A program made the position numbers and the translations under genes. A model generated the notes under the pieces. That model was not told the DNA's origin. It searched no databases and was given only the letters and a program-made list of their open reading frames with translations. From Agriotes lineatus (taxonomy: Eukaryota > Arthropoda > Insecta > Coleoptera > Elateridae): a stretch of 64,000 bases of DNA. Shown here one piece after another: positions 10,888 through 22,800 of this stretch. Location of the stretch: the NCBI GenBank assembly GCA_940337035.1, contig CALNHX010003599.1, forward strand, positions 62,001 to 126,000. The letters are read 5' to 3'. The first letter of the stretch is position 1. Each line of letters begins with the position of its first letter.

Positions 10888-13828
10888 GTGACATACTAGC
10901 TGGGAGTGCAGAGTGTAACCGGCTAGTTTACGATGCTGCCAAGGTGTTTTATTGGATTTTTAATTGGTACAGTAATTAATAACAACTGCACAATGCTCAT
11001 CTATCGCTTTACAAATGCATTTGGCATACGTCATAGGATGCGAAGGCACATATTACAATTGCACGCTTAGTGAGCTCCTTAGATCTGCTGTGGTAATTTT
11101 TAATTGTCTAGTACTATTTAAATGTACTACAATGTTCGCTAATGGCATTTTCAATGGAAGTAAATGTCCTATTAAGATCTCTGGCATACTAGCTGAGAGT
11201 ACAGAGTGTAACAAGCTAGTTTATGATGCTGCCAAGGTCTTTTATTTGATTTTAAATCGTACAGTAATTAATAGCAACTGTACAATGCTCTTCTACAGCA
11301 TTGAAAATGCATTTGGCACACGTTATAGGATGGCAGAGATACAAATATTACAGTTTCAAGCTTAGTGAGTTCGTTAGATTTTCTGTGGAAATTTTTAATT
11401 GCCCAGTACTGCTTGAATCTACTACAACGTTCGCTAATGGCAGTTTTAGTGAAAGTAAATGTGTTATTTAGCTCTGTGACATACTAGCTGGGAGTGCAGA
11501 GTGTAACCGGCTAGTTTACGATGCTGCCAAGGTGTTTTATTGCATTTTTAATAGGTACAGTAATTAATAACAACTGCACAATGCTCAGCTATCGCGTTAC
11601 AAATGCATTTGGCACACGCAATAGGATGCGGAGACACACATATTACAATTGCAAGCTTAGTGAGCTCGTTAGATTTCTGTGGTAATTTTTAATTGTCTAG
11701 TACTATTTAAATGTACAACAATGTTCGCTAATGGCATTTTCAGTGGAAGTAAATGTCTTATTAAGATCTCTGGCATACTAGCTGAGAGTACAGATTATAA
11801 CCAGCTAGTTTATGATGCTGCCAAGGTCTTTTATTTGATTTTAAATCTTACAGTAATTAATAGCAACTGTGCAATGCTCTTCTACAGCTTTGAAAATGCA
11901 TTTGGCACACGTTATAGGATGGCAGAGATACAAATATTACAATATCAAGCTTAGTGAGTTCGTTAGATCTTCTGTGGAAATTTTTAATTGCCCAGTACTG
12001 CTTAAATCTACTACAACGTTCGCTAATGGCAGTTTTTGTGAAAGTAAATGTGTTATTTAGCTCTGTGACATACTAGCTGGGAGTGCAGAACTTAACCGGC
12101 TAGTTTACGATGCTGCCAAAGTGTGTTATTGCATTTTTAATAAGTACAGTAATTAATAACAACTGCACAAAGCTCATCTATCGCTTTACAAATGCATTTG
12201 GCATACGTCATAGGATGCGGAGGCACATATTACAATTGCAAGCTTAGTGAACTCGTTAGATCTGCGGTGGTAATTTTTAATTGTCTAGTACTATTTAAAT
12301 GTACTACAATGTTCGCTAATGGCATTTTCAGTAGAAGTAAATGTCTTATGAAGATCTCTGGCATACTAGCTGAGAGTACAGAGTGTAACCAGCTAGTTTA
12401 TGATGCTGCCAAGGTCTTTTATTTGATTTTAAATCGTACAGTAATTAATAGCAACTGTACAATGCTCTTCTACAGCTTTGAAAATGCATTTGGCACACGT
12501 TATAGGATGGCAGATATACAAATATTACAATTTCAAGCTTAGTGAGTTTGTTAGATCTTCTGTGGAAATTTTTAATTGCCCAGTACTGCTTAAATCTACT
12601 ACAACGTTCGCTAATAGCAGTTTTAGTGAAAGTAAATGTGTTATTTAGCTCTGTGACATACTAGCTGGGAGTGCAGAGTGTAACCGGCTAGTTTACGATG
12701 CTGCCAAGGTGTTTTATTGGATTTTTAATTGGTACAGTAATTAATATAAACTGCACAATGCTCATCTATCGCTTTACAAATGCATTTGGCAGACGTCATA
12801 GGATGCGAAAACACATATTACAATTGCAAGCTTAGTGAGCTCGTTAGATCTGCTGTGGTAATTTTTAATTGTCTAGTACTATTTAAATGTACTACAATGT
12901 TCGCTAATGGCATTTTCAGTGGAAGTAAATGTCTTATTAAGATCTCTGGCATACTAGCTGAGAGTACAGATTGTAACCAGCTAGTTTATGATGCTGCCAA
13001 GGTCTTTTATTTGATTTTAAATCGTACAGTAATTAATAGCAACTGTACAATGCTCTTCTACAGCTTTGAAAATGCATTTGGCACACGTTATAGGATGGCA
13101 GAGACACAAATATTACAATTTCAAGCTTAGTGAGTTCGTTAGATCTTCTGTGGAAATTTTTAATTGCCCAGTACTGCTTAAATCTACTACAACGTTCGCT
13201 AATGGCAGTTTTAGTGAAAGTAAATGTGTTATTTAGCTCTGTGACATACTAGCTGGGAGTGCAGAGTGTAACCGGCTAGTTTACGATGCTGCCAAGGTGT
13301 TTTATTGGATTTTTAATTGGTACAGTAATTAATAACAACTGCAGAATGCTCATCTATCGCTTTACAAAAGCATTCGGCATACGTCATAGGATGCGAAGAC
13401 ACATATTAAAATTGCAAGCTTAGTGAGCTCGTTAGATCTGCTGTGGTAATTTTTAATTGTCTAGTACTATTTAAATGTACAACAATGTTCGCTAATGGCA
13501 TTTTCAGTGGAAGTAAATGTCTAATTAGGATCTCTGGCATACTAGCTGAGAGTACAGAGTGTAACCAGCTAGTTTGAGATGTTGCCAAGGTCTTTTATTT
13601 GATTTTAAATCGTACAGTAATTAATAGCAACTGTACAATGCTCTTCTACTGCTTTGAAAATGCATTTGGCACACGTTATAGGATGGCAGAGATACAAATA
13701 TTACAATTTCAAGCTTAGTGAGTTCGTTAGATCTTCTGTGGAAATTTTTAATTGCCCAGTACTGCTTAAATCTACTACAACGTTCGCTAATGGCAGTTTT
13801 AGTGAAAGTAAATGTGTTATTTAGCTCT
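10888..13828 (+). repeat. Five-dimer HOR, copy 2 (2941 bp)
   Basis: Dimers at 10888, 11476, 12065, 12653 and 13241 repeat the order and private variants of 7953-10887. These include the 'gcagaacttaacc' and 'ggcagacgtc' dimers. The last dimer (13241) is the same class-K/591 chimera but keeps the 'gcaagc' lost from 10306, which explains the 6-bp length difference. Dimer 10888 has 'attgcacgcttag', destroying its HindIII site, and shares this with 13829. Confidence 0.9.
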
Positions 13829-16769
13829 GTGACATACTAGCTGGGAGTGCAGAGTGTAACCGGCTAGTTTACGATGCTGCCAAGGTGTTTTATTGGATTT
13901 TTAATTGGTACAGTAATTAATAACAACTGCACAATGCTCATCTATCGCTTTACAAATGCATTTGGCATACGTCATAGGATGCGAAGGCACATATTACAAT
14001 TGCACGCTTAGTGAGCTCGTTAGATCTGCTGTGGTAATTTTTAATTGTCTAGTACTATTTAAATGTACTACAATGTTCGCTAATGGCATTTTCAATGGAA
14101 GTAAATGTCCTATTAAGATCTCTGGCATACTAGCTGAGAGTACAGAGTGTAACAAGCTAGTTTATGATGCTGCCAAGGTCTTTTATTTGATTTTAAATCG
14201 TACAGTAATTAATAGCAACTGTACAATGCTCTTCTACAGCATTGAAAATGCATTTGGCACACGTTATAGGATGGCAGAGATACAAATATTACAGTTTCAA
14301 GCTTAGTGAGTTCGTTAGATTTTCTGTGGAAATTTTTAATTGCCCAGTACTGCTTGAATCTACTACAACGTTCGCTAATGGCAGTTTTAGTGAAAGTAAA
14401 TGTGTTATTTAGCTCTGTGACATACTAGCTGGGAGTGCAGAGTGTAACCGGCTAGTTTACGATGCTGCCAAGGTGTTTTATTGCATTTTTAATAGGTACA
14501 GTAATTAATAACAACTGCACAATGCTCAGCTATCGCGTTACAAATGCATTTGGCACACGCCATAGGATGCGGAGACACACATATTACAATTGCAAGCTTA
14601 GTGAGCTCGTTAGATTTCTGTGGTAATTTTTAATTGTCTAGTACTATTTAAATGTACTACAATGTTCGCTAATGGCATTTTCAGTGGAAGTAAATGTCTT
14701 ATTAAAATCTCTGGCATACTAGCTGAGAGTACAGATTGTAACCAGCTAGTTTATGATGCTGCCAAGGTCTTTTATTTGATTTTAAATCTTACAGTAATTA
14801 ATAGCAACTGTGCAATGCTCTTCTACAGCTTTGAAAATGCATTTGGCACACGTTATAGGATGGCAGAGATACAAATATTACAATTTCAAGCTTAGTGAGT
14901 TCGTTAGATCTTCTGTGGAAATTTTTAATTGCCCAGTACTGCTTAAATCTACTACAACGTTCGCTAATGGCAGTTTTAGTGAAAGTAAATGTGTTATTTA
15001 GCTCTGTGACATACTAGCTGGGAGTGCAGAACTTAACCGGCTATTTTACGATGCTGCCAAAGTGTGTTATTGCATTTTTAATAAGTACAGTAATTAATAA
15101 CAACTGCACAAAGCTCATCTATCGCTTTACAAATGCATTTGGCATACGTCATAGGATGCGGAGGCACATATTACAATTGCAAGCTTAGTGAACTCGTTAG
15201 ATCTGCGGTGGTAATTTTTAATTGTCTAGTACTATTTAAATGTACTACAATGTTCGCTAATGGCATTTTCAGTAGAAGTAAATGTCTTATTAAGATCTCT
15301 GGCATACTAGCTGAGAGTACAGAGTGTAACCAGCTAGTTTATGATGCTGCCAAGGTCTTTTATTTGATTTTAAATCGTACAGTAATTAATAGCAACTGTA
15401 CAATGCTCTTCTACAGCTTTGAAAATGCATTTGGCACACGTTATAGGATGGCAGATATACAAATATTACAATTTCAAGCTTAGTGAGTTTGTTAGATCTT
15501 CTGTGGAAATTTTTAATTGCCCAGTACTGCTTAAATCTACTACAACGTTCGCTAATAGCAGTTTTAGTGAAAATAAATGTGTTATTTAGCTCTGTGACAT
15601 ACTAGCTGGGAGTGCAGAGTGTAACCGGCTAGTTTACGATGCTGCCAAGGTGTTTTATTGGATTTTTAATTGGTACAGTAATTAATATAAACTGCACAAT
15701 GCTCATCTATCGCTTTACAAATGCATTTGGCAGACGTCATAGGATGCGAAAACACATATTACAATTGCAAACTTAGTGAGCTCGTTAGATCTGCTGTGGT
15801 AATTTTTAATTGTCTAGTACTATTTAAATGTACTACAATGTTCGCTAATGGCATTTTCAGTGGAAGTAAATGTCTTATTAAGATCTCTGGCATCCTAGCT
15901 GAGAGTACAGATTGTAACCAGCTAGTTTATGATGCTGCCAAGGTCTTTTATTTGATTTTAAATCGTACAGTAATTAATAGCAACTGTACAATGCTCTTCT
16001 ACAGCTTTGAAAATGCATTTGGCACACGTTATAGGATGGCAGAGATACAAATATTACAATTTCAAGCTTAGTGAGTTCGTTAGATCTTCTGTGGAAATTT
16101 TTAATTGCCCAGTACTGCTTAAATCTACTACAACGTTCGCTAATGGCAGTTCTAGTGAAAGTAAATGTGTTATTTAGCTCTGTGACATACTAGCTGGGAG
16201 TGCAGAGTGTAACCGGCTAGTTTACGATGCTGCCAAGGTGTTTTATTGGATTTTTAATTGGTACAGTAATTAATAACAACTGCAGAATGCTCATCTATCG
16301 CTTTACAAAAGCATTCGGCATACGTCATAGGATGCGAAGACACATATTAAAATTGCAAGCATAGTGAGCTCGTTAGATCTGCTGTGGTAATTTTTAAATG
16401 TCTAGTGCTATTTAAATGTACTACAATGTTCGCTAATGGCATTTTCAGTGGAAGTAAATGTCTTATTAAGATCTCTGGCATACTAGCTGAGAGTACAGAT
16501 TGTAACCAGCTAGTTTATGATGCTGCCAAGGTCTTTTATTTGATTTTAAATCGTACAGTAATTAATAGCAACTGTACAATGCTCTTCTACAGCTTTGAAA
16601 ATGCATTTGGCACACGTTATAGGATGGCAGAGATACAAATATTACAATTTCAAGCTTAGTGAGTTCGTTAGATCTTCTGTGGAAATTTTTAATTGCCCAG
16701 TACTGCTTAAATCTACTACAACGTTCGCTAATGGCAGTTTTAGTGAAAGTAAATGTGTTATTTAGCTCT
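13829..16769 (+). repeat. Five-dimer HOR, copy 3 (2941 bp)
   Basis: Dimers lie at 13829, 14417, 15006, 15594 and 16182. The first four match copies 1 and 2 dimer by dimer. The fifth is a plain class-K dimer rather than the chimera, so copy 3 may keep the state before that exchange or have been converted. This block, not copies 1 or 2, matches 31809-34749 at a constant shift of 17980 bp and reappears from 47880. Confidence 0.9.
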
Positions 16770-19477
16770 GTGACATACTAGCTGGGAGTGCAGAGTGTAA
16801 CCGGCTAGTTTACGATGCTGCCAAGGTGTTTTATTGGATTTTTAATTGGTACAGTAATTAATAACAACTGCAGAATGCTCATCTATCGCTTTACAAAAGC
16901 ATTCGGCATACGTCATAGGATGCGAAGACACATATTAAAATTGCAAGCTTAGTGAGCTCGTTAGATCTGCTGTGGTAATTTTTAAATGTCTAGTGCTATT
17001 CAAATGTCCTACAATGTTTGCTAATGGCATTTTCAGTGGAAGTAAATGTCTTATTAAGATCTCTGGCATACTAGCTGAGAGTACAGAGTGTAACCAGCTA
17101 GTTTATGATGCTGCCAAGGTCTTTTATTTGATTTTAAATCGTACAGTAATTAATAGCAACTGTACAATGCTCTTCTACAGCTTTGAAAATGCACTGAGAG
17201 TGCAGAGTGTAACCAGCTAGTTTATGATGCTGCCAAGGTCTTCTATTTGATTTTGAATCGTACAGTAATTAATAGCAACTGTACAATGCTCTTCTACAGC
17301 TTTGAAAATGCATTTGGCACACGTTATAGGATGGCAGAGATACAAATATTACAATTTCAAGCTTTGTGAGTTCGTTAGATCTTCTGTGGAAATTTTTAAT
17401 TGCCCAGTACTGCTTAAATCTACTACAACGTTCGCTAATGGCAGTTTTAGTGAAAGTAAATGTGTTATTTAGCTCTGTGACATACTAGCTGGGAGTGCAG
17501 AGTGTAACCGGCTAGTTTACGATGCTGCCAAGGTGTTTTATTGGATTTTTAATTGGTACAGTAATTAATAACAACTGCACAATGCTCATCTATCGCTTTA
17601 CAAAAGCATTCGGCATACGTCATAGGATGCGAAGACACATATTAAAATTGCAAGCTTAGTGAGCTCGTTAGATCTGCTGTGGTAATTTTTAAATGTCTAG
17701 TGCTATTTAAATGTACTACAATGTTCGCTAATGGCATTTTCAGTGGAAGTAAATGTCTTATTAAGATCTCTGGCATACTAGCTGAGAGTACAGATTGTAA
17801 CCAGCTAGTTTATGATGCTGCCAAGGTCTTTTATTTGATTTTAAATCGTACAGTAATTAATAGCAACTGTACAATGCTCTTCTACAGCTTTGAAAATGCA
17901 TTTGGCACAGGTTATAGGATGGCAGAGATACAAATATTACAATTTCAAGCTTAGTGAGTTCGTTAGATCTTCTGTGGAAAGTTTTAATTGCCCAGTACTG
18001 CTTAAATCTACTACAACGTTCGCTAATGGCAGTTTTAGTGAAAGTAAATGTGTTATTTAGCTCTGTGACATAATAGCTGGGAGTGCAGAGTGTAACCGGC
18101 TAGTTTACGATGCTGCCAAGGTGTTTTATTGGATTTTTAATTGGTACAGTAATTAATAACAACTGCAGAATGCTCATCTGTCGCTTTACAAAAGCATTCG
18201 GCATACGTCATAGGATGCGAAGACACATATTAAAATTGCAAGCTTAGTGAGCTCGTTAGATCTGCTGTGGTAATTTTTAAATGTCTAGTGCTATTTAAAT
18301 GTACTACAATGTTCGCTAATGGCATTTTCAGTGGAAGTAAATGTCTTATTAAGATCTCTGGCATACTAGCTGAGAGTACAGAGTGTAACCAGCTAGTTTA
18401 TGATGCTGCCAAGGTCTTTTATTTGATTTTAAATCGTACAGTAATTAATAGCAACTGTACAATGCTCTTCTACAGCTTTGAAAATGCACTGAGAGTGCAG
18501 AGTGTAACCAGCTAGTTTATGATGCTGCCAAGGTCTTCTATTTGATTTTAAATCGTACAGTAATTAATAGCAACTGTACAATGCTCTTCTACAGCTTTGA
18601 AAATGCATTTGGCACACGTTATAGGATGGCAGAGATACAAATATTACAATTTCAAGTTTTGTGAGTTCGTTAGATCTTCTGTGGAAATTTTTAATTGCCC
18701 AGTACTGCTTAAATCTACTACAACGTTCGCTAATGGCAGTTTTAGTGAAAGTAAATGTGTTATTTAGCTCTGTGACATAGTAGCTGGGAGTGCAGAGTGT
18801 AACCGGCTAGTTTACGATGCTGCCAAGGTGTTTTATTCGATTTTTAATTGGTACAGTAATTAATATAAACTGCACAATGCTCATCTATCGCTTTACAAAT
18901 TCATTTGGCAGACGTCATAGGATGCGAAGACACATATTACAATTGCAAGCTTAGTGACCTCGTTAGATCTGCTGTGGTAATTTTTAATTGTCTAGTACTA
19001 TTTAAATGTACTACACAGTTCGCTAATGGCATTTTCAGTGGAAGTAAATGTCTTATTAAGATCTCTGGCATACTAGCTGATAGTACAGATTGTAACCAGC
19101 TAGTTTATAATGCTGCCAAGGTCTTTTATTTGATTTTAAATCGTACAGTAATTAATAGCAACTGTACAATGCTCTTCTACAGCTTTGAAAATGCACTGAG
19201 AGTACAGAGTGTAACCAGCTAGTTTTTGATGCTGCCAAGGTCTTTTATTTGATTTTAATTCGTACAGTAATTAATAGCAACTGTACAATGCTCTTCTACA
19301 GCTTTGAAAATGCATTTGGCACACGTTATAGGAGGGCAGAGATACAAATATTACAATTTCAAGCTTAGTGAGTTCGTTAGATCTTCTGTGGAAATTTTTA
19401 ATTGCCCAGTACTGCTTAAATCTACTACAACGTTGCTAATGGCAGTTTTAGTGAAAGTAAATGTGTTATTTAGCTCT
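16770..19477 (+). repeat. Dimers with the 119-bp internal duplication, interleaved with a normal dimer
   Basis: Dimers at 16770 (707 bp), 18065 (707 bp) and 18772 (706 bp) carry an extra 119-bp piece of B. The dimer at 17477 is a normal 588-bp class K. The pair 16770 and 17477 recurs 1295 bp later as 18065 onward with partial similarity. The last dimer differs in A ('aattcatttggcagacg', 'tgacctcgttag') and in 'ctacacagttcgc'. That type recurs at 27154 and 43396. Confidence 0.85.
17075..17312 (+). repeat. 119-bp tandem duplication inside B (type example)
   Basis: Bases 17075-17193 and 17194-17312 are near-identical. Each runs from 'ctgagagt' through 'gtaaccagctagtttatg' and 'acagtaattaatagcaac' to 'ctttgaaaatgca'. 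The novel junction is 'aatgcactgagag' at 17191-17200, and the downstream copy usually has 'aggtcttctatttg' instead of 'cttttatttg'. Second copies begin at 17194, 18489, 19195, 22518, 24989, 26872, 27578, 29761, 43113, 43820, 46003 (cut short) and 47301. The identical junction everywhere argues for one origin followed by amplification. Confidence 0.93.
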
Positions 19478-21796
19478 GTGACATACTAGCTAGTTTACGA
19501 TGCTGCCAAGGTGCTTTATTGCTTTTTTAATTGGTACAGTAATTAATAACAACTGCACAATGCTCAGATATCGCTTTACAAATGCACTTGGCACACGTCA
19601 TAGGATGCGGAAACACACATATTACAATTGCAAGCTTGGTGAGCTCGTTAGATCTGCTGTGGTAATTTTTAATTGTCTAGTACTATTTAAATGTACTACA
19701 ATGTTCGCTAATGGCATTTTCAGTGGAAGTAAATGTCTTATTAAGATCTCTGGCATACTAGCTAAGAGTACAGATTGTAACCAGCTAGTTTATGATGCTG
19801 CCAAGGTCTTTTATTTGATTTTAATTCGTACAGTAATTAATAGCAACTGTACAATGCTCTTCTACAGCTTTGAAAATGCATTTGGCACACGTTATAGGAA
19901 GGCAGATATACAAATATTACAATTTCAAGCTTAGTGAGTTCGATAGATCTTCTGTGAAAATTTTTAATTGCCCAAAATCTACTACAACGTTCGCTAATGG
20001 CAGTTTTAGTGAAAGTAAATGTGTTATTTAGCTCTGTGACATACTAGCTGAGAGTGCAGAGTGTAACCGGCTAGTTTACGATGCTGCCAAGGTGTTTTAT
20101 TGGATTTTTAATTGGTACAGTAATTAATATAAACTGCACAATGCTCATCTATCGCTTTACAAATGCATTTGGCACACGTCATAGGATGCGGAGACACACA
20201 TATTACAATTACAAGCTTAGTGAGCTCGTTAGATCTGCTGTGGTAATTTTTAATTGTCTAGTACTATTTAAATGTACTACAATGTTCGCTAATGGCATTT
20301 TCAGTGGAAGTAAATGTCTTATTAAGATCTCTGGCATACTAGCTGAGAGTACAGAGTGTAACCAGCTAGTTTATGATGCTGCCAAGGTCTTTTATTTGAT
20401 TTTAAATCGTACAGTAATTAATAGCAACTGTACAATGCTCTTCTACTGCTTTGAAAATGCATTTGGCACTCGTTATAGGATAGCAGAGATACAATTATTA
20501 CAATTTCAAGCTTAGTGAGTTCGTTAGATCTTCTGTGGAAATTTTTAATTGCCCAGTACTGCTTAAATCTACTACAACGTTCGCTAATGGTAGTTTTAGT
20601 GAAAGTAAATGTGTTATTTAGCTCTGTGACATACTAGCTGGGAGTGCAGAGTGTAACCGGCTAGTTAACGATGCTGCCAAGGTGTTTTATTGCATTTTTA
20701 ATAGGTACAGTAATTAATAACAACTGCACAATGCTCAGCTATCGCTTTACAAATGCATTTGGCACACGTCATAGGATGCGGAGACACACATATTACAATT
20801 ACAAGCTTAGTGAGCTCGTTAGATCTGCTGTGGTAATTTTTAATTGTCTAGTACTATTTAAATGTACTACAATGTTCGCTAATGGCATTTTCAGTGGAAG
20901 TAAATGTCTTATTAAGATCTCTGGCATACTAGCTAAGAGTACAGATTGTAACCAGCTAGTTTATGATGCTGCCAAGGTCTTTTATTTGATTTTAAATCGT
21001 ACAGTAATTAATAGCAACTGTACAATGCTCTTCTACAGCTTTGAAAATGCATTTGGCACACGTTATAGGAAGGCAGATATACAAATATTACAATTTCAAG
21101 CTTAGTGAGTTCGATAGATCTTCTGTGAAAATTTTTAATTGCCCAAAATCTACTACAACGTTCGCTAATGGCAGTTTTAGTGAAAGTAAATGTGTTATTT
21201 AGCTCTGTGACATACTAGCTGAGAGTGCAGAGTGTAACCGGCTAGTTTACGATGCTGCCAAGGTGTTTTATTGGATTTTTAATTGGTACAGTAATTAATA
21301 TAAACTGCACAATGCTCATCTATCGCTTTACAAATGCATTTGGCACACGTCATAGGATGCGGAGACACACATATTACAATTGCAAGCTTAGTGAGCTCGT
21401 TAGATCTGCTGTGGTAATTTTTAATTGTCTAGTACTATTTAAATGTACTACAATGTTCGCTAATGGCATTTTCAGTGGAAGTAAATGTCTTATTAAGATC
21501 TCTGGCATACTAGCTGAGAGTACAGAGTGTAACCTGCTAGTTTATGATGCTGCCAAAGTGTTTTATTTGATTTTAAATTGTACAGTTATTAATAGCAACT
21601 GTACAATGCTCTTCTACTGCTTTGAAAATGCATTTGGCACTCGTTATAGGATAGCAGAGATACAATTATTACAATTTCAAGCTTAGTGAGTTCGTTAGAT
21701 CTTCTGTGGAAATTTTTAATTGCCCAGTACTGCTTAAATCTACTACAACGTTCGCTAATGGTAGTTTTAGTGAAAGTAAATGTGTTATTTAGCTCT
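19478..21796 (+). repeat. 590-class dimers forming a 1171-bp two-dimer sub-HOR
   Basis: Dimers lie at 19478 (558 bp), 20036 (590), 20626 (581) and 21207 (590). Shifts of exactly 1171 bp link 20036 to 21207 and 20626 to 21797. Dimers 19478 and 20626 share a 9-bp loss in B ('attgcccaaaatctac' in place of 'gcccagtactgcttaaatc'). Dimer 19478 has also lost about 25 bp between two 'ctag' motifs near 19490 ('gacatactagctagttta'), a typical short-repeat deletion. Confidence 0.85.
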
Positions 21797-22800
21797 GTGA
21801 CATACTAGCTGGGAGTGCAGAGTGTAACCGGCTAGTTAACGATGCTGCCAAAGTGTTTTATTGCATTTTTAATAGGTACAGTAATTAATAACAACTGCAC
21901 AATGCTCAGCTATCGCTTTACAAATGCATTTGGCACACGTCATAGGATGCGGAGACACACATATTACAATTACAAGCTTAGTGAGCTCGTTAGATCTGCT
22001 GTGGTAATTTTTAATTGTCTAGTACTATTTAAATGTACTACAATGTTCGCTAATGGCATTTTCAGTGGAAGTAAATGTCTTATTAAGATCTCTGGCATAC
22101 TAGCTGAGAGTACAGAGTGTAACCTGCTAGTTTATGATGCTGCCAAGGTGTTTTATTTGATTTTAAATTGTACAGTTATTAATAGCAACTGTACAATGCT
22201 CTTCTACTGCTTTGAAAATGCATTTGGCACACGTTATAGGATGGCAGAGATACAAATATTACAATTTTAAGCTTAGTGAGTTCGTTAAATCTTCTGTGGA
22301 AATTTTTAATTGTCTAGTACTATTTAAATGTACTACAATGTTCGCTAATGGCATTTTCAGTGGAAGTAAATGTCTAATTAAGATCTCTGGCATACTAGCT
22401 GAGAGTACAGAGTGTAACCAGCTAGTTTATGATGCTGCCAAGGTCTTTTATTTGATTTTAAATCGTACAGTAATTAATAGCAACTGTACAATGCTCTTCT
22501 ACAGCTTTGAAAATGCACTGAGAGTGCAGAGTGTAACCAGCTAGTTTATGATGCTGCCAAGGTCTTCTATTTGATTTTAAATCGTACAGTAATTAATAGC
22601 AACTGTACAATGCTCTTCTACAGCTTTGAAAATGCATTTGGCACACGTTATAGGATGGCAGAGATACAAATATTACAATTTCAAGCTTTGTGAGTTCGTT
22701 AGATCTTCTGTGGAAATTTTTAATTGCCCAGTACTGCTTAAATCTACTACAACGTTCGCTAATGGCAGTTTTAGTGAAAGTAAATGTGTTATTTAGCTCT
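21797..22800 (+). repeat. 1004-bp unit: A + B/A chimera + B with 119-bp duplication
   Basis: After a normal A (21797-22093) comes a B that switches to A within the shared 'cttagtgag...gtggaaatttttaattg' region. The result is a chimeric monomer at 22094-22388. A B monomer with the 119-bp duplication (second copy from 22518) completes the unit. The same 1004-bp composite occurs at 29040-30043, from 45282, and from 46580-47583, with the same marker 'caattttaagcttag'. Confidence 0.88.
22094..22388 (+). repeat. Chimeric B-to-A monomer
   Basis: It starts as B ('ggcatactagctgag', 'gtaacctgctag', 'cttctactgc') and keeps B identity through 'gttaaatcttctgtgg'. It becomes A at 'attgtctagtactattt' and ends with the A terminus 'aagatctct', followed directly by another B. 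This is the reciprocal type of the A/B chimeras. Copies lie at 29337-29631, 45579-45873 and 46877-47171. Confidence 0.87.
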
